This document shows positions 13,001 to 24,485 of a stretch of 64,000 nt of DNA, one piece after another. Source of the DNA: Knoxdaviesia capensis (Eukaryota > Ascomycota > Sordariomycetes > Microascales > Gondwanamycetaceae); assembly GCA_001510575.1 (NCBI GenBank), contig LNGK01000005.1:3596574-3660573 (forward strand), read 5' to 3'. Within the stretch, counting starts at the first letter, position 1. Each line of letters opens with the position of its first letter. The translations under genes were made by a program, and so were the position numbers. The notes below the pieces were generated by a model. The model was given only the letters and a program-made list of their open reading frames with translations. It made no database searches and was not told the origin of the DNA.

Positions 13001-16000
13001 AGTTTCTCTCACACCCTCACACGACACGATTTTCACGCAGAGCACGCACTGATTTCCAGGCCTGGTCCATCACTTAACATCTCAATGTAACCTTGGCCAG
13101 CCACCGCCAATCACGGTGCTGATAGGCCCTCCTCCCGCGAAGGAACCGGGTGGCAACCACGTACAGGAGAAATACGCTGACCCTGCAGTGACCGTACAAG
13201 AGAAAGGAGCAATGTTCCTTTTGATCGGCAGCCCGTGCTGAAGGATTGCCGTGCACTGTTTGATCGGTCATACAGGAACAACATTAACTGGACTGCGCGT
13301 CTCCTGTATGTCTCTCTTCCAGACAGTCACGGTTTCGATTCCTGACATCATGTTATTTATGCCTTGCTTCCCCCCTCGGGGAGTGATAACTGGTGAGGTT
13401 AGTGATACCAAAGAAAACCGAGGACCAGAAATACAAGGGGGGCCGAATAGACAATATAAAAAGGATCCAGCCGGGAAAAGAGCCCAAAAGATAAAGTCCT
13501 GTAAGACGGGGGTGCTGAGAGATCTGACTGGCTGGCCAGATGTGCCGTACGGACCAGTCAGGAGCCAGAGAAACATATCTGGTTCTTTTTGACAAGCTCT
13601 CGTGGGACGCGATACGGCCAAAAAGGGCCAAAACCCCTCGCACCAGCCTGCGGCCAGAAAAACAGCCGCTGGGGGGGGCTGGGACGAACCTTGAACGACG
13701 GGCCTATTGGAGAGCCGGCAAATGCTGCGACCGGCCATCATTTAGATTGGAATATAATGCTGTGGTGTTCCAACCCAACATGTCGTCCCATGACCCAGAC
13801 CGGGAGCTGAACTGATATATCACTGGCGAGCTTTGGTTTGCTGGATTGGCTGTCAGGCGACATCAATATGCGCGGGACCATATCCGCACTCCGTCTATCA
13901 ACCGCTTGGAGAATCTGGTCAAAAGCTGATCATCCCGCGTTTGGACAAGTCTCGTCACGTCGTGGCTCCGGTGGTTGGCTGTATGGAAGGATGTGTGTCT
14001 GTGTTCTTGTTCTGTCCGTTGTGCCCGCACCGCATCGCGGGCCATTTTCGCCACCGTGAAAGTCGGCCTGAAAGACCATGAATTTCACAAATTCAAAAGA
14101 TTGGTTGATCTGAGACATACCAGCACACAGGCCACACTCTCCCACCTTTCTTGCCACATCGCCACGTTTTCTGGTTACCGTGTTGGGAGAGGGAACCTGA
14201 ATTTTTGTTGCTGGTTGTTGGTACCGGCACCTGCAGATCGGGGGACACGCAGTCTTTTTCGGTCGGGAACACGTCGTAGGCAAGGAGGAATACTGTAAAA
14301 AGCCAACGACTGTCAATGCATATGCGGTGAGGGCTGGAGTCGAGCCCGTAGCTGGAAGTCGGGCAAAGTTCGTTTATGTGTGGCTGAAGTCTTGGTGACA
14401 AGAGGACCACCCCCTTCTGATTCTTTGTCTCCGTCTCCCTCTGAAGCCCCCCCATCTTGCTGGCCCGCTTGGCATGTCGTCGTCGACGTTTCACTCCTAG
14501 CATGCGGCGTATGGCTGGTATATCTGGGATAGATTGGGGGGTGCTGGGGGGGCTATTTCCAAGGGCGATTTCTAGGAGAACCTCCTGAAATCCTGGGCAG
14601 TTAGTACGGCACGGTCCACGGCAGTGGGATTTTTGTTTCTTGCTGTAAACTTTTACAGTCGTCATTTGGGCGTTGGGGGCGAACAATGGCAGACCAAAAT
14701 TCTCTGAGCAAGCCGGGAATGGAACCCTGAACGTGAGGACGAGGATGAAAACAGCCCAAATTTGCCACGAAGGCCTAGAACCTCACGGCTGCACCGGCGG
14801 CACGTCCAGTACTGTGTTGAAAATTGAACATGGATCAAGGCGTATGCAGAGCCTACCCCGGGCAGAGAAAACGATGGAACACCAGCTTTGTCTGATGTGA
14901 CCAGAACACTCTCGCGAATGCAGAAGAGAGCACCGACGAATTGATCCAGGCCGAAGCTGATGGAAGAGGAAGAAGATATAGGGATGAGGCTTGAACAGAT
15001 GGTGAGAGAGCGAGGACTAAAGATGGAGAGAGTGTGTCTGATGGTCAGCTGGATGAAGCTCGAGGTCTTCGCCGGTTGCTGAATAAACCGGATCTGTCAG
15101 CAGATCGACGTTATATTCGCACCTGCGGTTCTGAGCATTCATTCTCTACTGGCAAGAGCAACCCACAAGGCGTGCTCACGAACGATCAAGACATTAAAGC
15201 CCATCTGGTTGAATTACTATTGTGCAGCTTCCTTCCTCGTCTAACTAGAGTCTGTGAGCCAGGCTGTGAACGCAATCACCGGAGAAATATCGGGGCCCCT
15301 TCCCAGACCAAGAACACCCCTCCATCGAATATGGACCCCCCCGGTCTCTTCCCCTGGTTCCTTCCGATTCTTTGGAAGCCAGAGAAAAGTCTGCGCCTTT
15401 CCCCTTTCGCCTAGTCTCTCCATGCACCCAAAAAGAAAAGGTCGTCGTCTTTTGGCGCCACTATACTAACAACTTTTTAGTTCCCTCTGTTGGAACGCGT
15501 ACCTGAAACTCACTTCTTAGTGGTCGTTTAGGTCCTCCCTCCCTGAACCGTCCTGTTTAGCACTACCCCGTTCAAAAGTCTGGCCTGACTACTACTAAAG
15601 TGTACGACAGGCCCGTTCTCTGTCCTGCTGTGAACTGTACTGTATGGTCCGCCAACTGATCTTTCGTAGGAGTGCCTGTTTCCGGAAAACAGAAAGAGGA
15701 GGAGGGAAAAAAAGATCCCTGGCTGTCCCGACCTTAGCCAATCACAGCAGGGCACTCCCCCAGCTTAGGTGACTGTATTCGTGGGAAGCAGAACTTTCGG
15801 ACGAGCAGGAGCGACTGGTGAACACAACCAAGACGAGCAAGACCGGTGATCCGCGCCTTCCTTTGGAGGCATTTGCTTCTCACTCTGGAAGGAGTCTTCG
15901 TGGCTCTGAGCACTTTCCGTCTTCAACCAAGTCTTTGACCGCGTGGTTAGGCGCTTTTCATCAGGGCTTCCAAACCCTACTCCGGAATATATTGCTGTGG

Positions 16001-16967
16001 AAGTCATCTCTCCGTAATACTTGCCTGGGAGAGTGACAAGATGGCGACACAAGGAGGGCCGCACATTGTCGAGCCCTGCAAAAAGAAATACATAAAATCC
16101 AACCCCTCGTCGTTGAGACTTTCATCATCACCTCCAATATATCACTCCGGCCTTCGTTTCTTTCTCTGTCGTACGTCAAAACCAACCAGCCTGGCCTCGA
16201 ATGTTCCCTGTTCCTTGCGCATTTCTCCTCTTTCTCCCAGTCCGGGAATTTTGACTTACGTCTTGTCCGGATACCGTCAAACGGATGGCCCTTGATATTT
16301 CTTGTTACCGGATATATCTGTATCCTTTTTAGTGTGCCATCCCCTTACTTCACGCGGAGTACAGGTTCTTGTTTCCAGTAGCATTTCAGGCCTGTCTTTT
16401 GTGTCATGAAATCAATGCTGAATTGAACGGTCTGCTCCACTCTTTACGCATACATACACGCCCCCCTTTTCCCTGAGCCGTCTCTTCTGCCTCTTGTTGT
16501 TCGTCTGGTGGGTTGTGATGCTCAAAATTGCCTTATGAAAACTCCTCTATACGCAGTTTCCCGTGGGTACAGATAGGCTCTCCTGCTCAGTGTGAAAGAG
16601 ATCGACGTGCAAAGTATATCACCGCCCTCCTCGCCATGGCAAAGATGCATGCCTCCCCCAAGATTTAACCACCGAGAGCATTTTGGAGATTTTGCTTGAT
16701 CATTGGGTTAATGGGCCGTATGGCTTTCTTCGCTCCCCGACTTTCACCAGTTCCCCTCTATCCCGGTCGGATTTTGTGTCCGAAGCCCTCTGAGTAGGTG
16801 TTGAGTGCTCGATTTGAGTCTGGACGCGAGTCTAGTTTAGCTTTCCCCTTCTCACCACCACAAATCGTGGCAATTGGGCGGGGAAAATAGTCGGATACAC
16901 GACCTATCTGTCTCTTTCGTATTGTGACAGGAGAATCTTGAATAGCATGCCTGTCCTTGTAATCGTG

Positions 16968-17105
16968 CTATTTTCCACCTGTCAATGCTGCTCGCCCCCC
17001 CCTCAACAACGCCCAGCCAGCCAGAGCGCAGAAGACGCCCAACAAAACCAACAGAATCCACCATCCTCGACCACTCATACGCTTGGAGGCCTTGAAGTAT
17101 GCCAT
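16968..17105 (-). CDS. Possible 45-residue single-pass membrane micropeptide (unrecognised)
   Basis: A short minus-strand ORF starting with ATG at 17105 encodes a basic N-terminus (MAYFKASKRMSGRG), one strongly hydrophobic segment (WWILLVLLGVFCALAGWALL) and a short basic tail. That layout would suit a small membrane-anchored peptide. The frame stays open upstream to about 17450 without obvious conservation, so this might also be the end of a longer unrecognised or decayed gene. I recognise no family. A chance hydrophobic ORF in a 15 kb non-coding region is quite possible, hence the low confidence. Confidence 0.2.
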   Translation of the reverse strand: MAYFKASKRMSGRGWWILLVLLGVFCALAGWALLRGGRAALTGGK

Positions 17106-17890
17106 AGCCCTCTTTGAAGGTCGGGGTGGGTTTGCCCACTGAGACGCAGAACGAGAACAGCTGCGAAATGAGAGATGCATCAGGGAGGGTCCTTTGAAAA
17201 ACGTTACTTGGTAAAAAAGGACCCAAGAAGTTCCAGGTCCCGAATTCCCAGATACGGTTCCAAGAGAACTGCATGTAAGGATGGTACCTTTTTTGTGTGT
17301 GCTTTTCTTGGTTGTGGCCAGGGTGCAAAGTTCGTGGTGCTTCAGACTAACCTCAAAGTAACAGTTACTGCATACACCGCTCCACATCCACTGCATGAAG
17401 GTTTGCAGGAACCCATGGAACGAAAATCTCGAATAGGCGATATTTCTCACTCTAGTGAGATACTACCGAGTCCCGGTCTTTTTGAGTGAATAATCTTTTG
17501 GCAGCAAAATCTTTCCCGTCTTCGTTTACCAACTTATCATCGCTTGATTCTGGGACGCAGGAACACGGCTTCGGTACGACGAGGAATACACGGTCTTGCG
17601 GAGTGCTCTACGGGTATGTGTATTGTGCATACATACTGGCCTGACTGTCCTTACACAGCCATCGTTGTACGCAATCCAGGTCCACAACATTCGAGTCTGG
17701 CCGATCATTTCTCTCTGTCTCTGTTCCCACCCATCCAGTCCCGGCCCGCTTCTCAATCGCATATCCAGAGACCCAGACCCGGATCTGGCTTGGTTCTGGT
17801 CCGTTCTGTGGTGGGCCGACTCCCCCCCTTATACGCACACCAGGTACGTAGATACACGCCATGAATATCTCGGGTTTTTTCTTGGGGGGT

Positions 17891-19184
17891 TATGCTTGCT
17901 AACCAGTAACCACACCTCCCACTTCACTTCACTTACAGCCGTGCTTTGCCGCATCAGTCCATTTCCCTTCTGACTTCCAGAATATCAATCATAATCTCTC
18001 GTTCTCTCTCGTGCCCCCCTGCACGCCTTGTGGACTGGCCCAATCTTTCCTCATTGGTCGTAACTACACCCCATCCCATAACCTCTCTCCCACCCACTTT
18101 TCTTGTCTCTCTCTTTTGCCATTCATTCTTATGTGGCCCTTCCCCAGCTTCAGGTTTCTTTTGACTTGACTCTTGACTTCTTCTCTATTCATTCATTCCT
18201 TCATTCACTCATTTTTGGCCCATTTTGATATCACATAATCTACATACGTTATACGCCATCTCGTTCAATATTCACTCTTACTAGACGCCTCTATCACTCC
18301 TTGCATCTTACTACTACTTACTATACATACACGCACACGCACACACACACACACACACACACCCAAGTCGACCTTGATTGATTTTTCTTTCCTTCACATC
18401 ACCAGCCCAGATATACTACGTACTGAACGCCGAAACTCTCACACGGATCGTCCACCTGTCTCACCAACCTCTTCCTGTGAGTCTTCAATCTACCAGCTTG
18501 GCTGTTTTTCTTTCCGCCTCCCCAACTTAGACATGCAGCTGGGACTGTATCTGGCGTCTACGCGGCACGCACTTCCACCCCCACCAGATCCCTTGCTTCC
18601 ATTGACTAGACACGTCTATGTTGCTCTCGGTTGCAGATCGATGTGGTCTCTGCCTCAGCTCAGTTACCGAGTTGCCTTTTTTTAAGAACCATTGATTTGC
18701 ATCTTTCGGTTTTCTGTCGATTGAGAATTCACTTTCCTTTTCATATTGAACCTGCTTTTTTGCTAACTGTGTTACAGTCTAACCCATCCTATTACACCAG
18801 ACCGGGCCTGACTCTCTGCGAGATATCGCCAGCCAAGCGTCTCTACTTGGGCTCTCCATCAAGAGATATTCAATTGCTCTAGCCTAATATTTCCAGACCT
18901 AAAAATCTTCACAATTCGAACTTTCACCGCCGGTTCGACTTTGTTCGCAAATTCGGCACTTGCCAACTTATAGCCCGTCCTTCAATCGGCACATTTTACG
19001 ACCTTCACTTATACCCGCTCGCAAACCATTATCGACGACAAAAAGTCACCAACCCGAGTTGCCTTGTTGGAGTTTCGATCCTCCAAGCAGTGTTTCTGCT
19101 CTTGATCACCTAGGGGGAGCCCGGAAAACTCACCCACCACCCACCGCCAACTAATTCAACTCAGTTATTTCTCCCATTATCACC
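17891..19184 (+). promoter_or_regulatory. C/T-rich upstream and leader region of the GPCR gene
   Basis: The plus strand becomes strongly C/T-rich from about 17900 up to the receptor start codon, with repeated short pyrimidine blocks, a (CA)n microsatellite at 18336-18362 and a perfectly usable ATG context (caccATG) at 19185. This composition is typical of long fungal 5' leaders of regulated genes. Several short upstream ORFs exist but none is recognisable. The true transcription start cannot be read from the sequence. Confidence 0.55.
18336..18362. repeat. (CA)n microsatellite
   Basis: About thirteen CA dinucleotides in the putative leader of the receptor gene. Confidence 0.9.
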
Positions 19185-20992
19185 ATGTCGCTACCCACAG
19201 AAGACCCTGCGATAGTCGCGTTGAGGGCAGGGTGCATTGCGCCGTTCTTCAACGAAGAGTCGTTTTCGCTAGACGAAGGATGTAAGTTGCAAAAGCTCAC
19301 TAGGACGGCAATGGCTGCCATGACCTAGCTGGTTCAGCAACTGACTTGTTTTTCGCCTTGCTCTCAATAGTCATCACTGGACGGATATGCCAGCCTCTCG
19401 GAAACGTGACCTGCTGCCTGCCGTGCCCCTTGGTCGACTGGGTCTACCCAGACCACTTTTCAACCTTGACAAAGGCTTCCAACTGGATCAGTGTGGTAGG
19501 CACCATTTGCTGTATCTTCCTTCTCCTGTCATGGCTTGTCTTGCCAGTTGAAAAGACTTCACGTCACTATCTTAGCATCTGCTTGACCTCGGCCGTGATT
19601 ATCATGAATGTCAGTATCTCTCTTCTCTTTGGTGTTTTCCACGTCGGGTGTGGTACTGGGGCTTGACTAACATTTCATGTTATATGTAGCTGGGATTTGT
19701 GATTCCCCTTGCTGCGAACCCCGAGCAGTGTGCAAACGAAATCACCCCTCATGACATGTCCTCGAGCCAGGTGTGCGCCGCATCCGGAACTATGATTCTC
19801 TTGGGAGGCTTTGCTGGCATGATGTGGGTGTTCCTGCGAGCCCTTAGTCTCCATCTGCAGATCTGCTGGCAAGTCGTCGTTGGCAAAAGCTTCATGATCT
19901 TCGCTCAGGCAGTGGGATGGCTTGTGCCTATTCTCGCTGCCGTTCTTGCTCTCGTCTTTAGCGGGGTGTCCTTCCGGTTTGGCGCTACCTGCCACATCAA
20001 CCACAAGAACAGTCTCGCAGACTTCTGGATTCCGCTGCTTATTTTCGCCGGTATCACCGTCGTAATCCAATTTGCAACATTCGGATATTGCATCAAGGTG
20101 TACCTTGCTTCTTTGGTCGATGATAGCACGACCACCGAGGGATCAGGCCTGCCGGGATACTCTAACAGCTCGCGCACCATGTCTCCCCGACAGGCTTACC
20201 GCCGGGTCAAGCGGGTGATTGAGCTGCAGTGGCGTGGTATCCTGATCGTCCTCCTCATCATTACCGATGTTATTTTCTTCTCCGTGGTGTTCGTTTTCCA
20301 GGACAACACTGTGCAAGCCGTGGAGGAGGACCCCTCGATTGCACGGGCCTGGATTATTTGTCTTCTTTCAAACCGCGGAGACAAGAAAGAGTGTCTGGAC
20401 GAAGCCAGTTCGCTTGTGGTTAGCGAGGCTACCATCATGGCGGTTTTGACTCTCCTTTCTGTAAGTCAATGACATCCCTTCCATCCAGGAGGAGGGAAAG
20501 CTTTCAGTGAGATATGAAACTAACAGTGAGGTGGCTTAGATGAACGGAATCTTCCTGCTTCTCTTCCTTGGCCGGCTGAGCATGTTCACGGCATGGCTTG
20601 ACCTGGTCAGGGGAGGAAAGGGCCGAGAAAACAAGGAGTTTGTGTCGGTTGATGCCCGATACGACAAGAGCAGCAACAAACGTTCGTATGAACTGCTATC
20701 TCGCAATTCCAGCGCAGTGGTAACCCCTGTACAACCAGTGAAAGCATATGGCAACGCGAGAGCCAACGAAGCTGGCAGCCCGACGAGCCCAAGCCAGAAC
20801 GGTCGAACGACGCCGGATTTCTTCGTGCAGACGGCGCGCTACCATACCCCGGCGCGGTCATTTTCGAGCCCTCGCGCACCGACATTGTCCTCAACGAATC
20901 CTCCAGAGGGCTGGATGCCAGCCCGGATCCACCCCCACCCCGGCCGGCGGACGGATGACGACTTGAACCCTCTCGGCATGAACCGGATATAA
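19185..20992 (+). CDS. Seven-transmembrane G-protein-coupled receptor, secretin/Frizzled-like (fungal MG00532/GprM type)
   Basis: Four exons (19185-19281, 19371-19609, 19690-20460, 20540-20992) with clean GT...AG introns give about 519 residues. After a short N-terminal part with clustered cysteines (GRICQPLGNVTCCLPCP) come seven hydrophobic helices: ISVVGTICCIFLLLSWLVL, SICLTSAVIIMNLGFVIPL, the MILLGGFAGMMWVFLRAL helix, MIFAQAVGWLVPILAAVLAL, FWIPLLIFAGITVVIQF, GILIVLLIITDVIFFSVVF and the helix across the last junction (LTLLSMNGIFLLLFLGR). A hydrophilic Ser/Pro-rich tail of about 120 residues follows, as expected for a cytoplasmic receptor tail. The fold and the Cys pair before helix 3 match the fungal receptors loosely related to secretin/Frizzled families. 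It should sit in the plasma membrane and signal through a heterotrimeric G protein; the ligand is unknown. The subclass assignment is from memory of the families and is less certain than the GPCR call. Confidence 0.85.
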
Positions 20993-21776
20993 TCCACGCT
21001 TGTATATACCTACACATTAACGATACCCTCCACTCCCATCGCCTTGCATTGGTGCTATGGCGAGAGAGAGATAAGAAGCTTTTGGTTGCGTGTTTTTCAC
21101 TTTAACGAGATGTTGCTCTTTGTATTTTATATATTTTATTCCCACCTGAGGACTTGGTCCTCAAAGTACTGTCTAGCGATGACTTTTTACGCCGTTTTCC
21201 TTTTTCATTTGCATTCACCTAGTTCTTTCGCTCACTTCATATGAGATAGAAACATATGTGCACTACCTACTTATATCATATCACTATACCTTTTTATCGA
21301 CCCATCAGGCTCGAAATACTTCGCAGTCAGCGACACTTGCTGGCCATGCAATGGCCATTCTCTTGAAGCAGACTGGTTTGGTCTCTCTCGTACTTCGTCA
21401 GGCACCGTTCTCTCTCTCTTTATTTCTTTTCTCATCCCGTGCAACTTACTATATCACTTATTCAAGCGAGGAGGGCGGGAAATTCGATTGCGCGGGCAAG
21501 GAATGAGTTTCTACAGATGTGACTGAAGAAGCCAGGATTGTTTATTTACGATGCTGAAGGGACTGGCTGCGGAAAGAGAGGAGATAGGAGGCAGTTTGAA
21601 GCAAATGGACAAAGCACATACCCGATCTTACAAACAACAAGACTTGATTTTGTGAATCTTTGGATATGAGTATTCCAGTGTCTTTGTGGGTGTCCACCTG
21701 GGGGGTTTCGTCCTCTCGTTTCAGCCCCTTATTTCTAAGTGATCTCACTCTTGCTCATCCATAACCTGATCCGGAG
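20993..21776. other. Intergenic region after the GPCR gene
   Basis: About 0.8 kb of AT-richer sequence with T-rich runs near 21100-21300, as expected for the 3' untranslated end of the receptor gene. No gene or RNA feature is visible. Confidence 0.6.
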
Positions 21777-23790
21777 ATGTCAACTTGTGCGTTGATATTG
21801 ATCTGGAACCTTGCTTTTGGACTATCTCTATATGCGATTCTCTCCCACCGGTGGAGTCCAAATCCTGCCGACGAAGTGACGTTTGGAGATGCTCAAATCT
21901 GGAGCAATGGCACCTTCAAAGACATCGATCTCCGGAACCTTCAAGCTTCAAAGCCGGGCCTGCTTGCAGTTGCGTTTTGCTTCGACCGGGCCGCTGCCGA
22001 CGGTCTGGAGTACTTCTGGATCGATACCTGTTGCATTGATAAGACAAGTGCAGTCGAAATGACTGAGTCCCTGGTTTCCATGAGATGGTATGGAAACTCA
22101 GCTTCGTGCTGTGCATATCGTTCAGACGTCAGTTTCTTCCCAGACCCTTCCCAGGGCTCTGCCGAATTCCGCCACAGCGGATGGTTCAAACGGGGTTGGA
22201 CTTCATAAGAGCTTCTCGCACCGAAATCGGTCAAGTGTATCGAAGGACCGTCAGTACCCTGGTACCAAACAGACTCTACTGCAAGATATCTACAGAACTC
22301 CGGACATCTCGCTAGATGCCCTCTGAAACACCCCGCTTGACAGGTTCGGTGTCCACGAGCATCATGCATGGGCGAAGTACCGCGTCACTTCTCGAGAAGA
22401 AGATTGGACGTACTGCCCGCTGGGCATCTTGGGCGTCTCCATGCCTGTCATATATGGCGAGGGCGGCTCCGAGGCGAAAGATCGCCTTCTCACCGAGATC
22501 ACCAAAGTTGACATGATGCGGGACCAGTTGCACAGGAGACTGCATCATAGCAACGCAGATGTCCAGGATGCGGTTTGTGATCACAAGGTTAGCCAGAACC
22601 TCCCCCGATGCACGCCTGGCACCCGAGTTGCTGTTCTTGAGAAGATATCTCAGCGAGTTGATGACCCGACAGGAGAAACCATGTTCTGGCTCAACGGCAT
22701 GGCCGGGGACGGGAAAACCCACTCTGTCCTGCACCGTTGCCGAGAAGATAAAGAAACTGGAGAAACTGGGCGGTACACTTTTCTTCAAGAGGGGCGGAGG
22801 AGATCGCGACCACGGCAAGTGTTTCTTTACAAGTCTTGCTGCCTAGCCCAGTACGTCTGTCCAACCCCTACAGCGCGCGCTTCTAGCCCAGCTGGAGGCC
22901 GATCTCACTTTTGCTTCAAAGTCTCTGCCAACCCAATTTGAAGATCTCGTCCGTGGCCTGGAGAAAGGCAAGCATGTCACCGTTAGACTGGTGTCTTGAC
23001 GAAAGCAGTGATTGAAAGTGTCATGCTGTGACAGCACTGCCGACATCCGACTCTGGGACACGACCACTGGCCAGGCAAAGCAGAAAGTATTCGAAGATTA
23101 TAAGTGCAGTATCGTGCAATTGATATTCTCACCAGATGGAAAAACATTAGTCTTGATGGGTCATTCAAAGCCCCCCGCGTACGATAACTATGCCGTTTCA
23201 TCCTCCTGTGATTACCTCTGGGACATGGTTACCGAACGCTTGTGGTCTAAATATGATTGAGAGACAAGCTCACTCCAACTAGTAAAATTCTCAGATGGAG
23301 GTGAAGCCCTTATTTCCCTGGATACTTTATCCCGTCCCCCATGGTCGTTGAATTCTGCTGCAGGCACGATACACATTTTTCTTCCCTTATATGCTCTTCA
23401 GGCCGGGCGAGATTCTGTTTTCAAGTGCCTCAGACACGATTGCAGTCAGTTGTGACCTCAACGCTGCCATCGTCGACCTCGGTAGCGGGCAAGCTACCTT
23501 TCTGCCAAGAGAACATGAGAATTCCAGCCTGAAAAAGCTTGACGGGGCTGTGCGCATTGCCGATAAGTCTGCAGAAGACTACTTGATAAGGCACGACTCG
23601 AGCTCACCTGCCGGCTGGATAGTGATCAACGACATCAAAACGCTATACGCTCCCTAAAGCCAACCACCGTGGACCTTTTTGCAAGTACAGCGAATATGGG
23701 AGTCATGACTCTCATTGGATTCAACAATGACTACGAATATCTCTCGGAAGACATGGTTAGGCTATTTGAAGCGAGACATTTGGGAATACC
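21777..23790 (+). pseudogene. Broken HET-NACHT-WD40 (NLR-like incompatibility) gene
   Basis: Three domains of the fungal STAND/NLR architecture appear in order but in different frames. The HET part shows YAILSHRW, GLEYFWIDTCCIDKT and FKRGW (21777-22208); it then hits TAA where the family reads W-x-LQELLAP, with ELLAP following in the same frame. A second frame carries LLQDIYRTPDISLDAL, a TGA, then REEDWTYCPLGILGVSMPVIYGEG. The NACHT start follows (CTPGTRVAVLEKI, FWLNGMAG) and the frame shifts inside the P-loop, because the next residues read GTGK, TVAEK and LFFKRG in another frame. WD40 repeats are reduced to IRLWDTTTGQAK...SPDGKTLVLMGH and a tail near 23765. Most of the NACHT and repeat region is missing, since intact members are two or more times longer. 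Such proteins trigger heterokaryon incompatibility and cell death; this copy cannot. Confidence 0.85.
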
Positions 23791-24221
23791 AGAGATTTGA
23801 AAAAGAGTCTGGGCCTCCTTCGTTATTCCAAGAGAGAGGAGCCAACCGTTTGAATTTACTCATTTCTATCTTGAGTGTTATTTCAGTACAATTTGCTTTA
23901 GCATGTGCTCACTTGATAGTTTTTTGAATCAAACAGAGCATGACCAAGTTCTATCATCGTGGGGCAGATGTAACGATTGTGAAGTGAATGGTTATAATTC
24001 CAGGAAGAGCAGATAACTAGCAGATATCTGGAGCTACTCTTCAGAACCGACTCTCATGTCTTCTAGAGGTTCTCTCGATGTCAGTTCTTCTATACGTCAG
24101 AAGAGAGCTAATAAAAACCTCCATCAAACAAAATGAAAAACCGACGTAGTGGCAGTCCAGGAGCCTCAAAGAATCCATGGGCTGGTGCCTTGCTATTGCC
24201 CAGGAAGCACGGCCGTATCAC
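23791..24221. other. Intergenic region
   Basis: AT-richer sequence between the HET pseudogene and the Cys-rich pair. It includes the likely 3' untranslated end of the minus-strand Cys-rich unit. No other feature was seen. Confidence 0.5.
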
Positions 24222-24386
24222 TCATGTCTTGCCCTCGAACTCGCAGCCAGACACCGTGCACGGGAACCAGTTGGTGACCATCGGACTCTCGGTTCGGCCG
24301 CTGCACGGGATGTTTCCGCACGGGTAGACTTGGTTGCCGACGATGTGCCGGCACTGGTGATGAACGAAGAAGGTAGTGTGGCACAT
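24222..24386 (-). CDS. 54-residue Cys/His-rich protein, copy B of a tandem pair
   Basis: Starts ATG at 24386 and ends TGA at 24222-24224, 54 codons. It begins MCHTTFFVHHQCRHIVGNQV. Cysteines lie at residues 2, 12, 23, 28, 43 and 48, with His at 9, 10 and 14. All these positions are shared, without gaps, with copy A just upstream, as are Gly17, Gly24, Thr32-Glu33-Ser34, Val37-Thr38 and Glu49. The pattern (MC..., HHxCxH, then three further spaced cysteine positions) suggests a zinc-binding or disulfide-stabilised mini-domain. There is no signal peptide, so a cytosolic metal-binding role is more likely than secretion. I do not recognise a named family; small fungal proteins with an HxxCxH core are common and uncharacterised. 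The frame is open for 33 codons upstream, back to the stop codon of copy A. Confidence 0.6.
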   Translation of the reverse strand: MCHTTFFVHHQCRHIVGNQVYPCGNIPCSGRTESPMVTNWFPCTVSGCEFEGKT

Positions 24387-24485
24387 TTTATCTTTATCGG
24401 TGCTCCGGGATTCGGTTTCTGTGTTCGATTTCGTTTGGTTTCGGGGGGTACAGTCCAAGGCTGGGGCGGCCGTGTTTGTGAAGGT

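Larger units (their letters stand above)
3093..17890. other. Gene-poor region, about 14.8 kb, no convincing coding gene
   Basis: No reading frame here shows a recognisable domain, and none of the short frames can be joined by good splice sites into a conserved protein. The first few hundred bases are the T-rich 3' end of the EF-1-beta gene. The rest is roughly balanced in base composition with scattered purine and pyrimidine runs, a GA repeat at 5295-5318, an 18-base G run at 7031-7048 and an AT-rich patch at about 8278-8335. No tRNA A/B boxes, terminal inverted repeats or transposase remnants were seen. It may be an extended regulatory region of the downstream receptor gene or may hold non-coding RNAs; the sequence alone does not decide. 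Confidence 0.6.

Noticed and set aside
3093..17890. Possible tRNA genes
   Set aside because: I looked for GGTTCGA-type B boxes and their reverse complement; the few TTCGA hits lack the rest of the box and any paired acceptor stem.
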